Made by a program: the position numbers and the translations under genes. A stretch of 5,451 bases of DNA from Thermoplasmata archaeon. Its GTDB lineage: Archaea; Thermoplasmatota; Thermoplasmata; Thermoplasmatales; Thermoplasmataceae. The notes under the pieces are model-generated. The model had not been told where the DNA came from. It saw nothing but the letters and a program-made list of their open reading frames with translations, and did no database searches. The stretch is taken from assembly GCA_021845325.1 (NCBI GenBank), contig JAKBRR010000146.1:1-5451 (forward strand), given 5' to 3'. Positions 1-5,451 of this stretch are shown here, one piece after another (position 1 is the stretch's first letter; each line of letters opens with the position of its first letter).

Positions 1-1416
1 CGCTATGTATACTATAAATCCGATTCCAATGTAAACAGGAATGAGAAATAGACTGAGACCTATATAGAATTGAAGACCAAGTATAACCAGAAGCATCACT
101 ATGGAGGAGAACCAAATCTTCAATGTTCCCACAGAGTCAAATTTAACAACTTCCTCCTTTCTTGCAAAATAATACAGGGTAATGAAAGACACTGCATATA
201 CTGATGAAAATCCAAAGGCTGCACCTTCAAGGCCAAATGGCGGGATCAGCAGCAGGGAGAAGAAAACGTTTGCTGTTAGAGCACCAGCACTGGTATATAC
301 AAATAATTTAGTTCTTCTGATGGATGCAATTGCCTGTGAAAGAATATTCTGGCTCACAAAAATTGCCGAGAAGAACATGATTATGATTAACGCCCCAGAT
401 CCCTCATCATATGGCGAACTGCCTCCAAGAAGTAGCAATATGGAAGGAGCCAGGGCTGCGATTCCAAGTGCAGCTGGAACATATAATGAAGTGAGCAGAA
501 GAGAAGATGCCTTGACATTCTCAGCAATTTCATCTCTCCGGTTTCGGCCAAAGAGTTCAGAGAATTTTGGCATGAGAATATTATTGAATGGCGCAGCAAT
601 AAAACCTATGGATGAAGCTATGAGAAGTGCAAAATTATAAATGCCCAGGTTTTGAAGGCTTGTCAAGCCGGTTACTACGAATCTGTCAGCATAACCTGCT
701 CCATATGATATTAAGCTTGATAACAGGATTGGAAGAGAATATGCAAAAACCATGTTCGCATTTTTCTTGTATTTTCCAGATTCATATTTGCGCATTATCT
801 GAACAATGGCAATAAGTTCAATGACGACTCCTGCAAATATACCTACAGCCCATCCAATAATGACCGTAGATAGAGATCGGAAGATAATGGCCAGACCTAT
901 TGCCCCGATGTAGTAAATCGCCCATATAATTATTGATATGACTGCTGAAAGTCTGAAGCTCTGTGATCCGAGGAGAGCTCCATTCATCACACCAAATAGT
1001 ACATTCCCAAGCATAACAAATCCAAGGAGTCTTATAAGCGTAGTATAAGATGATGTATGAAGAAATATTAATGAAATATCAGGGCTTAAAATATAGAGAG
1101 CAAGAAATCCACTTATTGAAAGAGCAAATCCATAAGTAATTATTGAATATACCGTCTTTTTTACAGAAGCATAATCTCCCGTTCCTATGCTGTAGGACGT
1201 GAAGTGCTGGGCGGCAGAACCGAGTCCGAAGGAAAATATTGTATTGAAAAGACCTACTATGGCCACAAACATAACGATTGCTCCCACTGCAGTTGGTGAA
1301 AACATTCTTACTGCAATGAGGTAGAAGATTGAGCCGGAAACGATCTGTGCGCCTACCCCTGAATACTGGAATACCGCATCTACTCCAAGGTAATGACCTT
1401 CGCTCGCACCGCTCAC
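1..1416 (-). CDS. Wzx-like polysaccharide / oligosaccharide flippase (MOP superfamily), C-terminus cut by window edge
   Basis: The minus strand is open from a GTG at 1416-1414 to the first base of the window, giving 472 residues without a stop. The protein is strongly hydrophobic, with repeated membrane segments throughout (for example about residues 15-35, 44-66 and 88-108, and several near the end), as expected for a 12-14 helix membrane protein. The N-terminal pattern fits Polysacc_synt/MOP flippases: a first helix ending in 'YLIAVRMFSPTAVG', then a second helix with 'FSFGLGSAAQHF'. Known members move lipid-linked sugars across the cytoplasmic membrane for glycan or glycolipid assembly; the substrate here cannot be read from sequence. 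The family is usually about 400-510 residues, so only a short tail is missing. GTG was chosen because an in-frame TAA lies about 12 codons upstream with no other usual start between, and a TATA-like element sits about 25 nt upstream. No Shine-Dalgarno is visible. A MATE or other MOP branch cannot be fully excluded. Confidence 0.82.
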   Translation of the reverse strand, partial: MSGASEGHYLGVDAVFQYSGVGAQIVSGSIFYLIAVRMFSPTAVGAIVMFVAIVGLFNTIFSFGLGSAAQHFTSYSIGTGDYASVKKTVYSIITYGFALSISGFLALYILSPDISLIFLHTSSYTTLIRLLGFVMLGNVLFGVMNGALLGSQSFRLSAVISIIIWAIYYIGAIGLAIIFRSLSTVIIGWAVGIFAGVVIELIAIVQIMRKYESGKYKKNANMVFAYSLPILLSSLISYGAGYADRFVVTGLTSLQNLGIYNFALLIASSIGFIAAPFNNILMPKFSELFGRNRRDEIAENVKASSLLLTSLYVPAALGIAALAPSILLLLGGSSPYDEGSGALIIIMFFSAIFVSQNILSQAIASIRRTKLFVYTSAGALTANVFFSLLLIPPFGLEGAAFGFSSVYAVSFITLYYFARKEEVVKFDSVGTLKIWFSSIVMLLVILGLQFYIGLSLFLIPVYIGIGFIVYIA

Positions 1417-1433
1417 GAATAGAGAATGACTTT

Positions 1434-1448
1434 CATATAGATAATTTT
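1434..1448 (-). promoter_or_regulatory. TATA box for the flippase gene
   Basis: Read on the minus strand this is AAAATTATCTATATG. The TATA-like core (1438-1445) is centred about 25 nt upstream of the GTG start, the spacing expected of an archaeal promoter giving a leaderless or nearly leaderless transcript. Purely positional and compositional evidence. Confidence 0.45.
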
Positions 1449-1469
1449 GTGCTTAAGTGTCGATATATC

Positions 1470-1480
1470 AAATAAAAATA
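1470..1480 (+). promoter_or_regulatory. TATA box for the RNase Z gene
   Basis: The stretch AAATAAAAATA is centred about 27 nt before the TTG start at 1502, so transcription would begin at or within a few bases of the start codon. An 8-bp palindrome, GATATATC (1462-1469), lies just upstream and could be part of the promoter or an operator. The 85-bp region also carries the divergent flippase promoter. Confidence 0.45.
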
Positions 1481-1501
1481 CTAAAACACACTGAACCATG
1501 A

Positions 1502-2410
1502 TTGGCATCAAATATTAGAATCGCATTTCTAGGAACCGGGGGTTCATGGCCTAAACCAGGGCAATCTCTCCCGTCTGTGGCAATTCAGATAGATGACATT
1601 TTAAATCTTTTTGACTGCGGAGAAGGTACTCAAAAGCAGATTATGAAGAGTTCCTTTTCATTCATGAAGATCAGGAATGTCTTCATAACCCATTTCCATG
1701 GGGATCATTTTCTTGGGCTCATAGGAATGGTTCAGAGCATGTCGTTTAATGGAAGAACTGAACCTCTTTACATATACGGTCCGCCCGGTACTGTGCCAAT
1801 TATGTCAAAAGCTCTGGGAATAGGATACTACAAACTGACATTTCCTGTGGAACTCATAGAAATCCCATTCGGCGAAACTGTAACCTTTGAGAAATTCAAA
1901 ATTTCTACCATGAAGACAGATCACCCTGTTCCGGCAATGGCTTATAAAATCAGCGAACCGGATTTAATTAAAATTGATGGCCAGAAAGCACGGGAAAGCG
2001 GAATTCCCTCCAAGATGCTTGAGCAATTGAGAAAATCAGGAAGCCTGAACTACGGAGGGAAACTTATAACAATTGAGGAAGTGTCTGCTGGAATAAGAAA
2101 GGGGAGAATAATTGTCTATACTGGAGATACAAGACCCATGGAGGAGATGAAACTTTTTGCTAAAAATGCAGATATTCTCATTCATGAAACCACAACAGAT
2201 TCTTCTTTTGAACCAAAAGTAAACGAATTTGGTCACACATCTTCAAGGCAGGCTGCGGAAATCTCCAGAGACGCAGAGGTAAAGAAATTCTATCTTTTTC
2301 ACTATAGCCCAAGAATAGACGATAAGAATGTTCTCCTTGAAGAAGCCAGGAAGATCTTTGAGAATTCCGAACTCAGTTATGAAGGCCTCGAATTTGAAGT
2401 TAAAGCCTGA
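1502..2410 (+). CDS. rnz: Ribonuclease Z (tRNA 3'-end processing endonuclease)
   Basis: A 302-residue metallo-beta-lactamase-fold protein, the usual length of short-form RNase Z. It cleaves the 3' trailer from pre-tRNAs in the cytoplasm so that CCA can be added or exposed. The N-terminal strand 'IAFLGTGGSWP' (7-17) is typical. The zinc ligands are all visible: H64, H66, D68 and H69 in 'HFHGDH', H141 in 'TDHPVPA', D209 in 'YTGDTRP', and H267 in 'LFHYSPR'. The 'HET' at 228-230 and 'GHTS' at 244-247 match the family's catalytic-support motifs. Residues about 149-195 form the flexible tRNA-binding arm, but it reads 'GIPSKMLEQLRKSG' rather than the glycine-proline-rich form of many homologues. The start is TTG: the codon before it is an in-frame TGA, so nothing further upstream is possible, and the next Met (48) is inside the conserved domain. 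The gene stands alone, divergent from the flippase and convergent with the dUTPase. Confidence 0.95.
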   Translation: MASNIRIAFLGTGGSWPKPGQSLPSVAIQIDDILNLFDCGEGTQKQIMKSSFSFMKIRNVFITHFHGDHFLGLIGMVQSMSFNGRTEPLYIYGPPGTVPIMSKALGIGYYKLTFPVELIEIPFGETVTFEKFKISTMKTDHPVPAMAYKISEPDLIKIDGQKARESGIPSKMLEQLRKSGSLNYGGKLITIEEVSAGIRKGRIIVYTGDTRPMEEMKLFAKNADILIHETTTDSSFEPKVNEFGHTSSRQAAEISRDAEVKKFYLFHYSPRIDDKNVLLEEARKIFENSELSYEGLEFEVKA

Positions 2411-2453
2411 AATATGGAAAACTCAGAAAACTTCATGTCCCCAATAAAATGAT

Positions 2454-2469
2454 TTATTTTGTAAAATAA
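2454..2469. repeat. Short AT palindrome between convergent genes
   Basis: TTATTTT and AAAATAA form perfect 7-bp inverted arms separated by two bases, 44 bp after the RNase Z stop. In RNA this would make only a weak A-U hairpin. On either strand it contains T-rich sequence that could help terminate transcription from the convergent genes. Confidence 0.3.
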
Positions 2470-2507
2470 TTACTGGAATGTTTTAGATCAATGATATTCG
2501 CCACATT

Positions 2508-2543
2508 TATTGAGTTTTCAATGAAGATGTTATTTTTTATTTT
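2508..2543 (+). terminator. Possible terminator of the RNase Z transcript
   Basis: A small inverted repeat, ATTGA/TCAAT with a 4-base loop (2509-2522), is followed by a T-rich run at 2530-2543 that includes six consecutive Ts. Archaeal termination depends mainly on T tracts, so the run is the stronger signal. It overlaps the last codons of the convergent dUTPase gene. Confidence 0.35.
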
Positions 2544-3009
2544 CGTGTGCCTCAACTAATCCTCTCTTTCCCTGGTAATTTCCGGACCTTATTCCATAAT
2601 CCTGCTCTGCTTCAGACATTAACATGGAAAAAACAATTTGAGCTATTCTTTCCTCGGCCTGCAGGGTTACAGGAGCAGATCCTGCATTGTATAACCCAAC
2701 TGTGATATTTCCATGGTATCCTGCATCAATGACTCCGAATGTTCCAATCAGGCCCTTCCTCGCAAAGCTTGATCTTAGCCAGATATTTCCAATAACATTC
2801 TTCGGCATGTTAAAGTATTCAAGGGAAGAGACCAGGGCAAATTTTCCCGGCATTAGATCAATCTTATCGAAATCACTACCATCAATTCTTATCTGATGGG
2901 CTCTAAAATCATAGCCGTTTGGCGTAACGCTTTTTTCACTGAAATTTTCCGAAATAAGAAAGCCCTGAGTAATCATAGCTGATATGTCTTTATCGCCAAG
3001 AATTGCCAT
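2530..3009 (-). CDS. dut: Archaeal-type dUTPase of the dCTP deaminase family
   Basis: The 159-residue product belongs to the dCTP deaminase/dUTPase trimeric beta-barrel family. Numbering below counts from a TTG three codons upstream (162 residues). Motifs in order: 'PNGYDFR' (33-39), 'LRSSFARKG' (81-89, phosphate-binding Ser/Arg), 'GVIDAGYHGNITVGLYN' (95-111), 'ERIAQIVF' (123-130) and a C-terminal 'GNYQGKRGL' (146-154) resembling the nucleotide-closing tail. True dCTP deaminases have a catalytic Glu in the 'LEFYN'-like strand; here that position is Gly108, while Asp98, the expected dUTPase water-activating residue, is kept. It is therefore more likely to hydrolyse dUTP to dUMP and pyrophosphate, keeping uracil out of DNA and supplying dUMP. 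Automatic annotation may say 'dcd'. ATG at 3009 was preferred over TTG at 3018 because the family usually begins near 'MAIL' and the TATA box is too close to the TTG. It lies downstream of, and co-oriented with, the nucleobase permease. Confidence 0.88.
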   Translation of the reverse strand: MAILGDKDISAMITQGFLISENFSEKSVTPNGYDFRAHQIRIDGSDFDKIDLMPGKFALVSSLEYFNMPKNVIGNIWLRSSFARKGLIGTFGVIDAGYHGNITVGLYNAGSAPVTLQAEERIAQIVFSMLMSEAEQDYGIRSGNYQGKRGLVEAHENKK

Positions 3010-3022
3010 TTTAACCAAATCC

Positions 3023-3043
3023 TTTTTATAATAAAAGTTTTGA
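3023..3043 (-). promoter_or_regulatory. BRE/TATA promoter of the dUTPase gene
   Basis: On the minus strand, CAAAACT followed by TTTATTATAAAAA looks like a BRE plus TATA box. The TATA core (about 3028-3035) is centred about 22 nt from the ATG at 3009 and only about 13 nt from the TTG at 3018, which supports the ATG and a leaderless transcript separate from the permease. Confidence 0.55.
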
Positions 3044-3052
3044 GGTAATCAT

Positions 3053-3078
3053 TCTAATCTTAAAATCTAATCTAAAAA
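3053..3078. repeat. Two-copy 13-nt tandem repeat upstream of the dUTPase promoter
   Basis: TCTAATCTTAAAA (3053-3065) is followed immediately by TCTAATCTAAAAA (3066-3078), identical at 12 of 13 positions. It sits some 10-35 bp upstream of the BRE of the dUTPase gene, where archaeal activators often bind. It may equally be chance in AT-rich DNA. Confidence 0.5.
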
Positions 3079-3080
3079 AA
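3074..3080 (-). terminator. T7 tract, possible terminator of the permease transcript
   Basis: Seven consecutive Ts on the minus strand, about 70 nt past the permease stop, are followed by more T-rich sequence. This is an archaeal-style intrinsic termination signal without a convincing hairpin. It would separate the permease transcript from the dUTPase transcript. Confidence 0.3.
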
Positions 3081-3151
3081 TTGAAATCTTCCTATCACAA
3101 CTTATTTTTGGCTGGATTGAAAAATTTGTTGGATAGTTTGACAACATAATT

Positions 3152-4552
3152 TCAGGCATCAGCGCTTTTCGTTCCTTTCCATATGATTTTCCTTTTGAAT
3201 ACAAATAACTCCACAAATACCGTGAGTATGATTGCTGAGAAAAATGAAACTATGTAGCTTATATCGACACCACCAAGCAGGCTATAGAAGGGAATGGGTA
3301 TCCCCAGATAATATTCAATTGAGTTCATGAATGGATAGGATACCGCAATGGAAAGCAGATAGGATATGAGAATGGACCAGGTAATGCTTTTCCTCTCATG
3401 ATCACCGGCCTTCATTATTAAAAATTCTGCAATCATCACTCCTATCCATGGAGTGATCCAGTAATCAAGTATATAGAGAAATGTTTCGTAGAAACCAGAA
3501 AAATCTCCATAAAATAGAACTGCCATAACAATTGATGCCAGGGACACGATAAGTATAATCGGTAATTTAGAAGCCCTGGTGACTATTGTTTTTAGAGAGA
3601 GGAAATTAGAATACAAATTCAACGAATTTGCAGCTATTCCTCCCAGGAGAAGAGCAATAGGCCCTATGAACCAGAGTGATCCCAAAACCGGGAAAAAAAT
3701 GGAATCCGAGCTTGAGCTTGTTCCAAGAACGTATGCTGCAAGCAGTCCCGCAAATTCGGCTCCTATTGATGCAAGAAAACCACCCATAAAAGTGTAAAGA
3801 AAAGATTTCCAGAGCTTTTCATTTCTCGGAATGTACCTTGAATAATCAGAGGCATAAGGTCCCCAGGACATAATATATGAAAATGTCAACATTATGACGG
3901 TTCCAAAGGAAATCCATGAAAAGGTCGTAACGGAATTGCTTTGATTTATAACATCGCTCATGTGGAAAATTAGAACATTTAAAATTATATATGCGAACAT
4001 AAGACCAAGAACAGCGGACATTACTGTCTCGAATGCTTTTATAATTGAATGGCCAAAGAATGCCAGTAAAAAAACCACCAGAGAAACAACAATAATCGAT
4101 CCTATGGCAAACAGATCAAAAAGCGGGCTGGCGCCAAATCCTTGAGTAGCACCACTGGACATTAAAAATAATAATGCCTGTGAAGCAATGATAAGATTTA
4201 CAGTTAGCCACCCTCCCGTGTTTATAAATTGAAGGAGTGACATTGCCTTTCCACCTGCTACCCCGTAAGCTCCCTCTGAAAGAGCCATTTGAGACCTCCC
4301 TTTCAATGGTCCAAGAATACTCATAAAGGCAAGAAGAGCTGCCCCTCCTGCATTTGCAATCACAAGAGCTATGATCATATAGAGGTTGCTAAGATATCCG
4401 AGCAGGAAGTCAGAACCAATTATAAAATCAGCAACAGTGAGATTAGAGCCAAACCAGAGATAAAAGAGTGATCTGGGTTTTTGATGTCTTGCACTTTCAT
4501 TTATCTCCTGAATATCGAATTTCTCTATTTTAGATTTAATATTTCCGAACAT
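3152..4552 (-). CDS. NCS1-family nucleobase permease (cytosine/purine permease-like)
   Basis: The 466-residue product is an integral membrane protein with about 12 predicted helices, typical of nucleobase:cation symporter-1 (Transp_cyt_pur). Family marks in order: 'SLFYLWFGSN' entering helix 1 (28-37), 'GPLKGRSQMALSEGAYG' (81-97, matching the 'GP..GR.QM..SR..FG' loop), 'NTGGWLTVN' (111-119) with the ligand-pocket Trp115, 'SWGPYASDYSRYIP' (229-242), and the 'AANSLNLYSNFLSL' helix. The N-terminus (1-27) and the Lys-rich tail are polar and probably cytoplasmic. Known members import cytosine, uracil, allantoin, hydantoins, purines or thiamine with H+ or Na+; the substrate here is not readable. 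ATG at 4552 is the natural start. A TATA box lies about 36 nt upstream, giving a leader of about 10 nt with a weak GTGA Shine-Dalgarno-like element 4 nt before the ATG. The dUTPase gene follows after 142 bp, so a pyrimidine such as cytosine or uracil is a reasonable guess. Confidence 0.9.
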   Translation of the reverse strand: MFGNIKSKIEKFDIQEINESARHQKPRSLFYLWFGSNLTVADFIIGSDFLLGYLSNLYMIIALVIANAGGAALLAFMSILGPLKGRSQMALSEGAYGVAGGKAMSLLQFINTGGWLTVNLIIASQALLFLMSSGATQGFGASPLFDLFAIGSIIVVSLVVFLLAFFGHSIIKAFETVMSAVLGLMFAYIILNVLIFHMSDVINQSNSVTTFSWISFGTVIMLTFSYIMSWGPYASDYSRYIPRNEKLWKSFLYTFMGGFLASIGAEFAGLLAAYVLGTSSSSDSIFFPVLGSLWFIGPIALLLGGIAANSLNLYSNFLSLKTIVTRASKLPIILIVSLASIVMAVLFYGDFSGFYETFLYILDYWITPWIGVMIAEFLIMKAGDHERKSITWSILISYLLSIAVSYPFMNSIEYYLGIPIPFYSLLGGVDISYIVSFFSAIILTVFVELFVFKRKIIWKGTKSADA

Positions 4553-4584
4553 GTGTTCACTATCTTAACAGAAAATTCAGTGCA

Positions 4585-4592
4585 GTATATAA
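4585..4592 (-). promoter_or_regulatory. TATA box for the permease gene
   Basis: TTATATAC on the minus strand is centred about 36 nt upstream of the permease ATG, predicting a short leader of roughly 10 nt. Unlike the other genes here, a weak GTGA Shine-Dalgarno-like element lies before the start. Confidence 0.45.
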
Positions 4593-4605
4593 TCATTTTA
4601 GACAA

Positions 4606-4635
4606 GCTAACCAATTTAAATACCACATGGCTAAC
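4606..4635. repeat. GCTAAC direct repeat flanking a TTTAAATA box in the divergent promoter region
   Basis: GCTAAC occurs at 4606-4611 and 4630-4635, 24 bp apart, on either side of TTTAAATA (4615-4622). The box resembles a strong archaeal TATA element and could be an alternative promoter for scpB with a leader of about 47 nt. The repeats could bind a regulator. Short enough to be coincidence. Confidence 0.25.
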
Positions 4636-4662
4636 GAAGAAAAAAACCGAATATAGAAAATA

Positions 4663-4670
4663 GATTATAT
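4663..4670 (+). promoter_or_regulatory. TATA box for the scpB-purD operon
   Basis: GATTATAT is centred about 24 nt before the scpB ATG, placing the transcript start at or next to the start codon. No Shine-Dalgarno precedes the ATG, consistent with a leaderless first gene. Confidence 0.45.
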
Positions 4671-4690
4671 GGATAAAGATTTACTGTCCA

Positions 4691-5185
4691 ATGACAATAT
4701 CTGCTAGAATCGAGGCTCTCCTGTATGCATCTGAAAATCCATTGAGCGTAGTTGAAATAGCATCAATATTGAACGAAGAACATAACATTGTCAGAAAGGA
4801 ACTGCAGAAGTTGATCAGGAAATCGAGTGATGAAAACTCTGGATTGTTCATTGCAAAGATAGGGAACAGATATAAACTGACTGTAAAAAAGGAATATCAG
4901 GACATTGTTGGGCCAGTATCGGCGTCTGAACTAAACAGAACTGATCTGAAGGTTGCAGGGATAATCGCCACAAGAGAGAGAACAATTAAGGGAGACCTGA
5001 GACGAAGCCTCGGGGACAGATATATTACATCTGTAAAAACACTTAAAGAAAAGGGTCTTATTACGGGAAAGAAGGAGGGGAACACGGAGGCTTTCAGTGT
5101 AACACCAAAGTTTTACAAATATTTCAACGTCAGGAAAGAAGAATTTTTAAAGCAAATGAATCAGAGCAGCGGGGATGCAGAATGA
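4691..5185 (+). CDS. scpB: Segregation and condensation protein B (ScpB)
   Basis: The 164-residue product matches the ScpB fold of two consecutive winged-helix domains, about residues 1-70 and 75-150. It opens with the characteristic 'IEALLYASENPLSVVEIASIL' pattern (8-28, given here as a description of the first helix-turn-helix), followed by 'LFIAKIGNRYKLTVKKEY' (52-69). The second domain contains 'IIATRERTIKGDLRRSLG' (91-108) and 'TLKEKGLITGKK' (117-128), the recognition-helix and wing region. In bacteria and many euryarchaea ScpB dimers bind the kleisin ScpA and regulate SMC in chromosome compaction and segregation. At 164 residues it is somewhat shorter than the bacterial protein (about 190), lacking the extended tail. 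No in-frame start lies upstream before a TAG at 4661-4663. ScpA is not next to it in this window; instead its stop overlaps the purD start. A generic winged-helix regulator is the less likely alternative. Confidence 0.85.
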   Translation: MTISARIEALLYASENPLSVVEIASILNEEHNIVRKELQKLIRKSSDENSGLFIAKIGNRYKLTVKKEYQDIVGPVSASELNRTDLKVAGIIATRERTIKGDLRRSLGDRYITSVKTLKEKGLITGKKEGNTEAFSVTPKFYKYFNVRKEEFLKQMNQSSGDAE

Positions 5186-5451
5186 CAGTAAAAATTGTGC
5201 TTGTGGGCGGGGGTGGAAGAGAAGATGCATTGGGGCGACTTATTGTTCGCACAGGTGCTGAGTTAATCACAGTAATGTCTAATCATAATCCATCGCTTTC
5301 ATCAATCTCATCAAAGACGATTAAGCTAACCGAATCAAAACCACTGGATTGTATACCGGAGATATTGGAAACTAAACCTGATTTGGTTTATATAGGTCCG
5401 GATGGAATGCTTGATACAGATCTTGCCGATAAATTATCTTCCAATGGCATC
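5182..5451 (+). CDS. purD: Phosphoribosylamine-glycine ligase (GAR synthetase), N-terminal 90 residues only
   Basis: The reading frame starts at ATG 5182 and is open to the window end. It begins with the PurD N-terminal nucleotide-binding-like fold: 'KIVLVGGGGREDALGRLI' (4-21), corresponding to the family's 'GGREHA' motif, then 'NHNPS' (34-38) at the usual 'GNPG' position, and 'PDLVYIGPDGMLDTDLADKL' (66-85), matching 'IGPE.PL..GL.D.L'. PurD catalyses the ATP-dependent joining of glycine to phosphoribosylamine, step two of de novo purine synthesis. The family is about 420-450 residues, so the ATP-grasp domain lies outside the window. His15 of the common REHA motif is Asp here, and the Gly of NPG is Ser38. 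Its ATG overlaps the scpB TGA (ATGA), and a G-rich GGGGAT (5171-5176) may act as a Shine-Dalgarno, unlike the leaderless first gene. Confidence 0.88.
   Translation, partial: MTVKIVLVGGGGREDALGRLIVRTGAELITVMSNHNPSLSSISSKTIKLTESKPLDCIPEILETKPDLVYIGPDGMLDTDLADKLSSNGI

Noticed and set aside
182..815. Plus-strand reading frames at 182-640 and 627-815
   Set aside because: They are antisense to the continuous 472-codon flippase frame, have low-complexity, non-family-like translations, and lack promoters.
1413..1436. Seven-codon ATG frame (MKVILYS) on the minus strand whose TGA overlaps the flippase GTG
   Set aside because: It resembles a coupled leader peptide, but it lies inside the predicted TATA region, so it would probably not be transcribed.
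1498..1518. ATG at 1498 as the RNase Z start
   Set aside because: It is out of frame and reaches a TAG after six codons; the family N-terminus follows the TTG at 1502.
4627..4656. Nine-codon plus-strand frame (MANEEKNRI) upstream of scpB
   Set aside because: Too short to support, no ribosome binding site, and the best scpB TATA lies downstream of it.
3579..4663. Plus-strand frames at 3579-3797, 3960-4145, 4289-4471 and 4481-4663
   Set aside because: The first three lie wholly within the well-supported permease on the other strand, and the fourth overlaps its 5' end and promoter; none resembles a known family.
1..5451. CRISPR array, tRNA, rRNA, insertion sequence or toxin-antitoxin module
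   Set aside because: No regularly spaced repeats, tRNA cloverleaf, transposase motifs or terminal inverted repeats were seen; nearly all the sequence is accounted for by housekeeping genes.

Overview
The window looks like ordinary chromosomal DNA from a moderately AT-rich archaeon, most likely in the Thermoplasmatales (Thermoplasmatota). The signs are AGA/AGG and ATA codon preference, archaeal-style BRE/TATA elements about 22-27 nt upstream of start codons with almost no Shine-Dalgarno sequences (leaderless transcripts), two non-ATG starts, and an archaeal-type dUTPase. The lineage is inferred from general resemblance, not from a search.

Layout: (a) 1-1416, minus strand, a polysaccharide/lipid-linked oligosaccharide flippase whose C-terminal end lies beyond the window start. 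(b) 1417-1501, a short divergent promoter region. (c) 1502-2410, plus strand, tRNA 3'-processing ribonuclease Z with a TTG start. (d) 2411-2529, a convergent intergenic stretch with a small palindrome and a weak terminator. (e) 2530-3009, minus strand, a dCTP-deaminase-fold protein that lacks the deaminase glutamate and is best called an archaeal dUTPase. (f) 3010-3151, its promoter, preceded by a 13-nt tandem repeat. (g) 3152-4552, minus strand, an NCS1 nucleobase/cation symporter. (h) 4553-4690, a second divergent promoter region. (i) 4691-5185, plus strand, ScpB, overlapping by an ATGA junction with (j) 5182-5451, the first 90 residues of PurD, cut by the window end.

Functionally the window is housekeeping: envelope glycan export, tRNA maturation, nucleotide-pool hygiene, nucleobase uptake, chromosome organisation and purine synthesis. 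The nucleobase permease and dUTPase are adjacent and co-oriented, which suggests a loose pyrimidine-metabolism neighbourhood, but the dUTPase has its own promoter. ScpB and PurD are translationally coupled although their roles are unrelated.

I found no CRISPR array, tRNA/rRNA gene, insertion sequence, defence module or obviously novel system. The points worth checking are the missing catalytic Glu in the dUTPase, the missing GP motif in the RNase Z arm, the coupling of ScpB to PurD without ScpA, and small repeats in two promoter regions.
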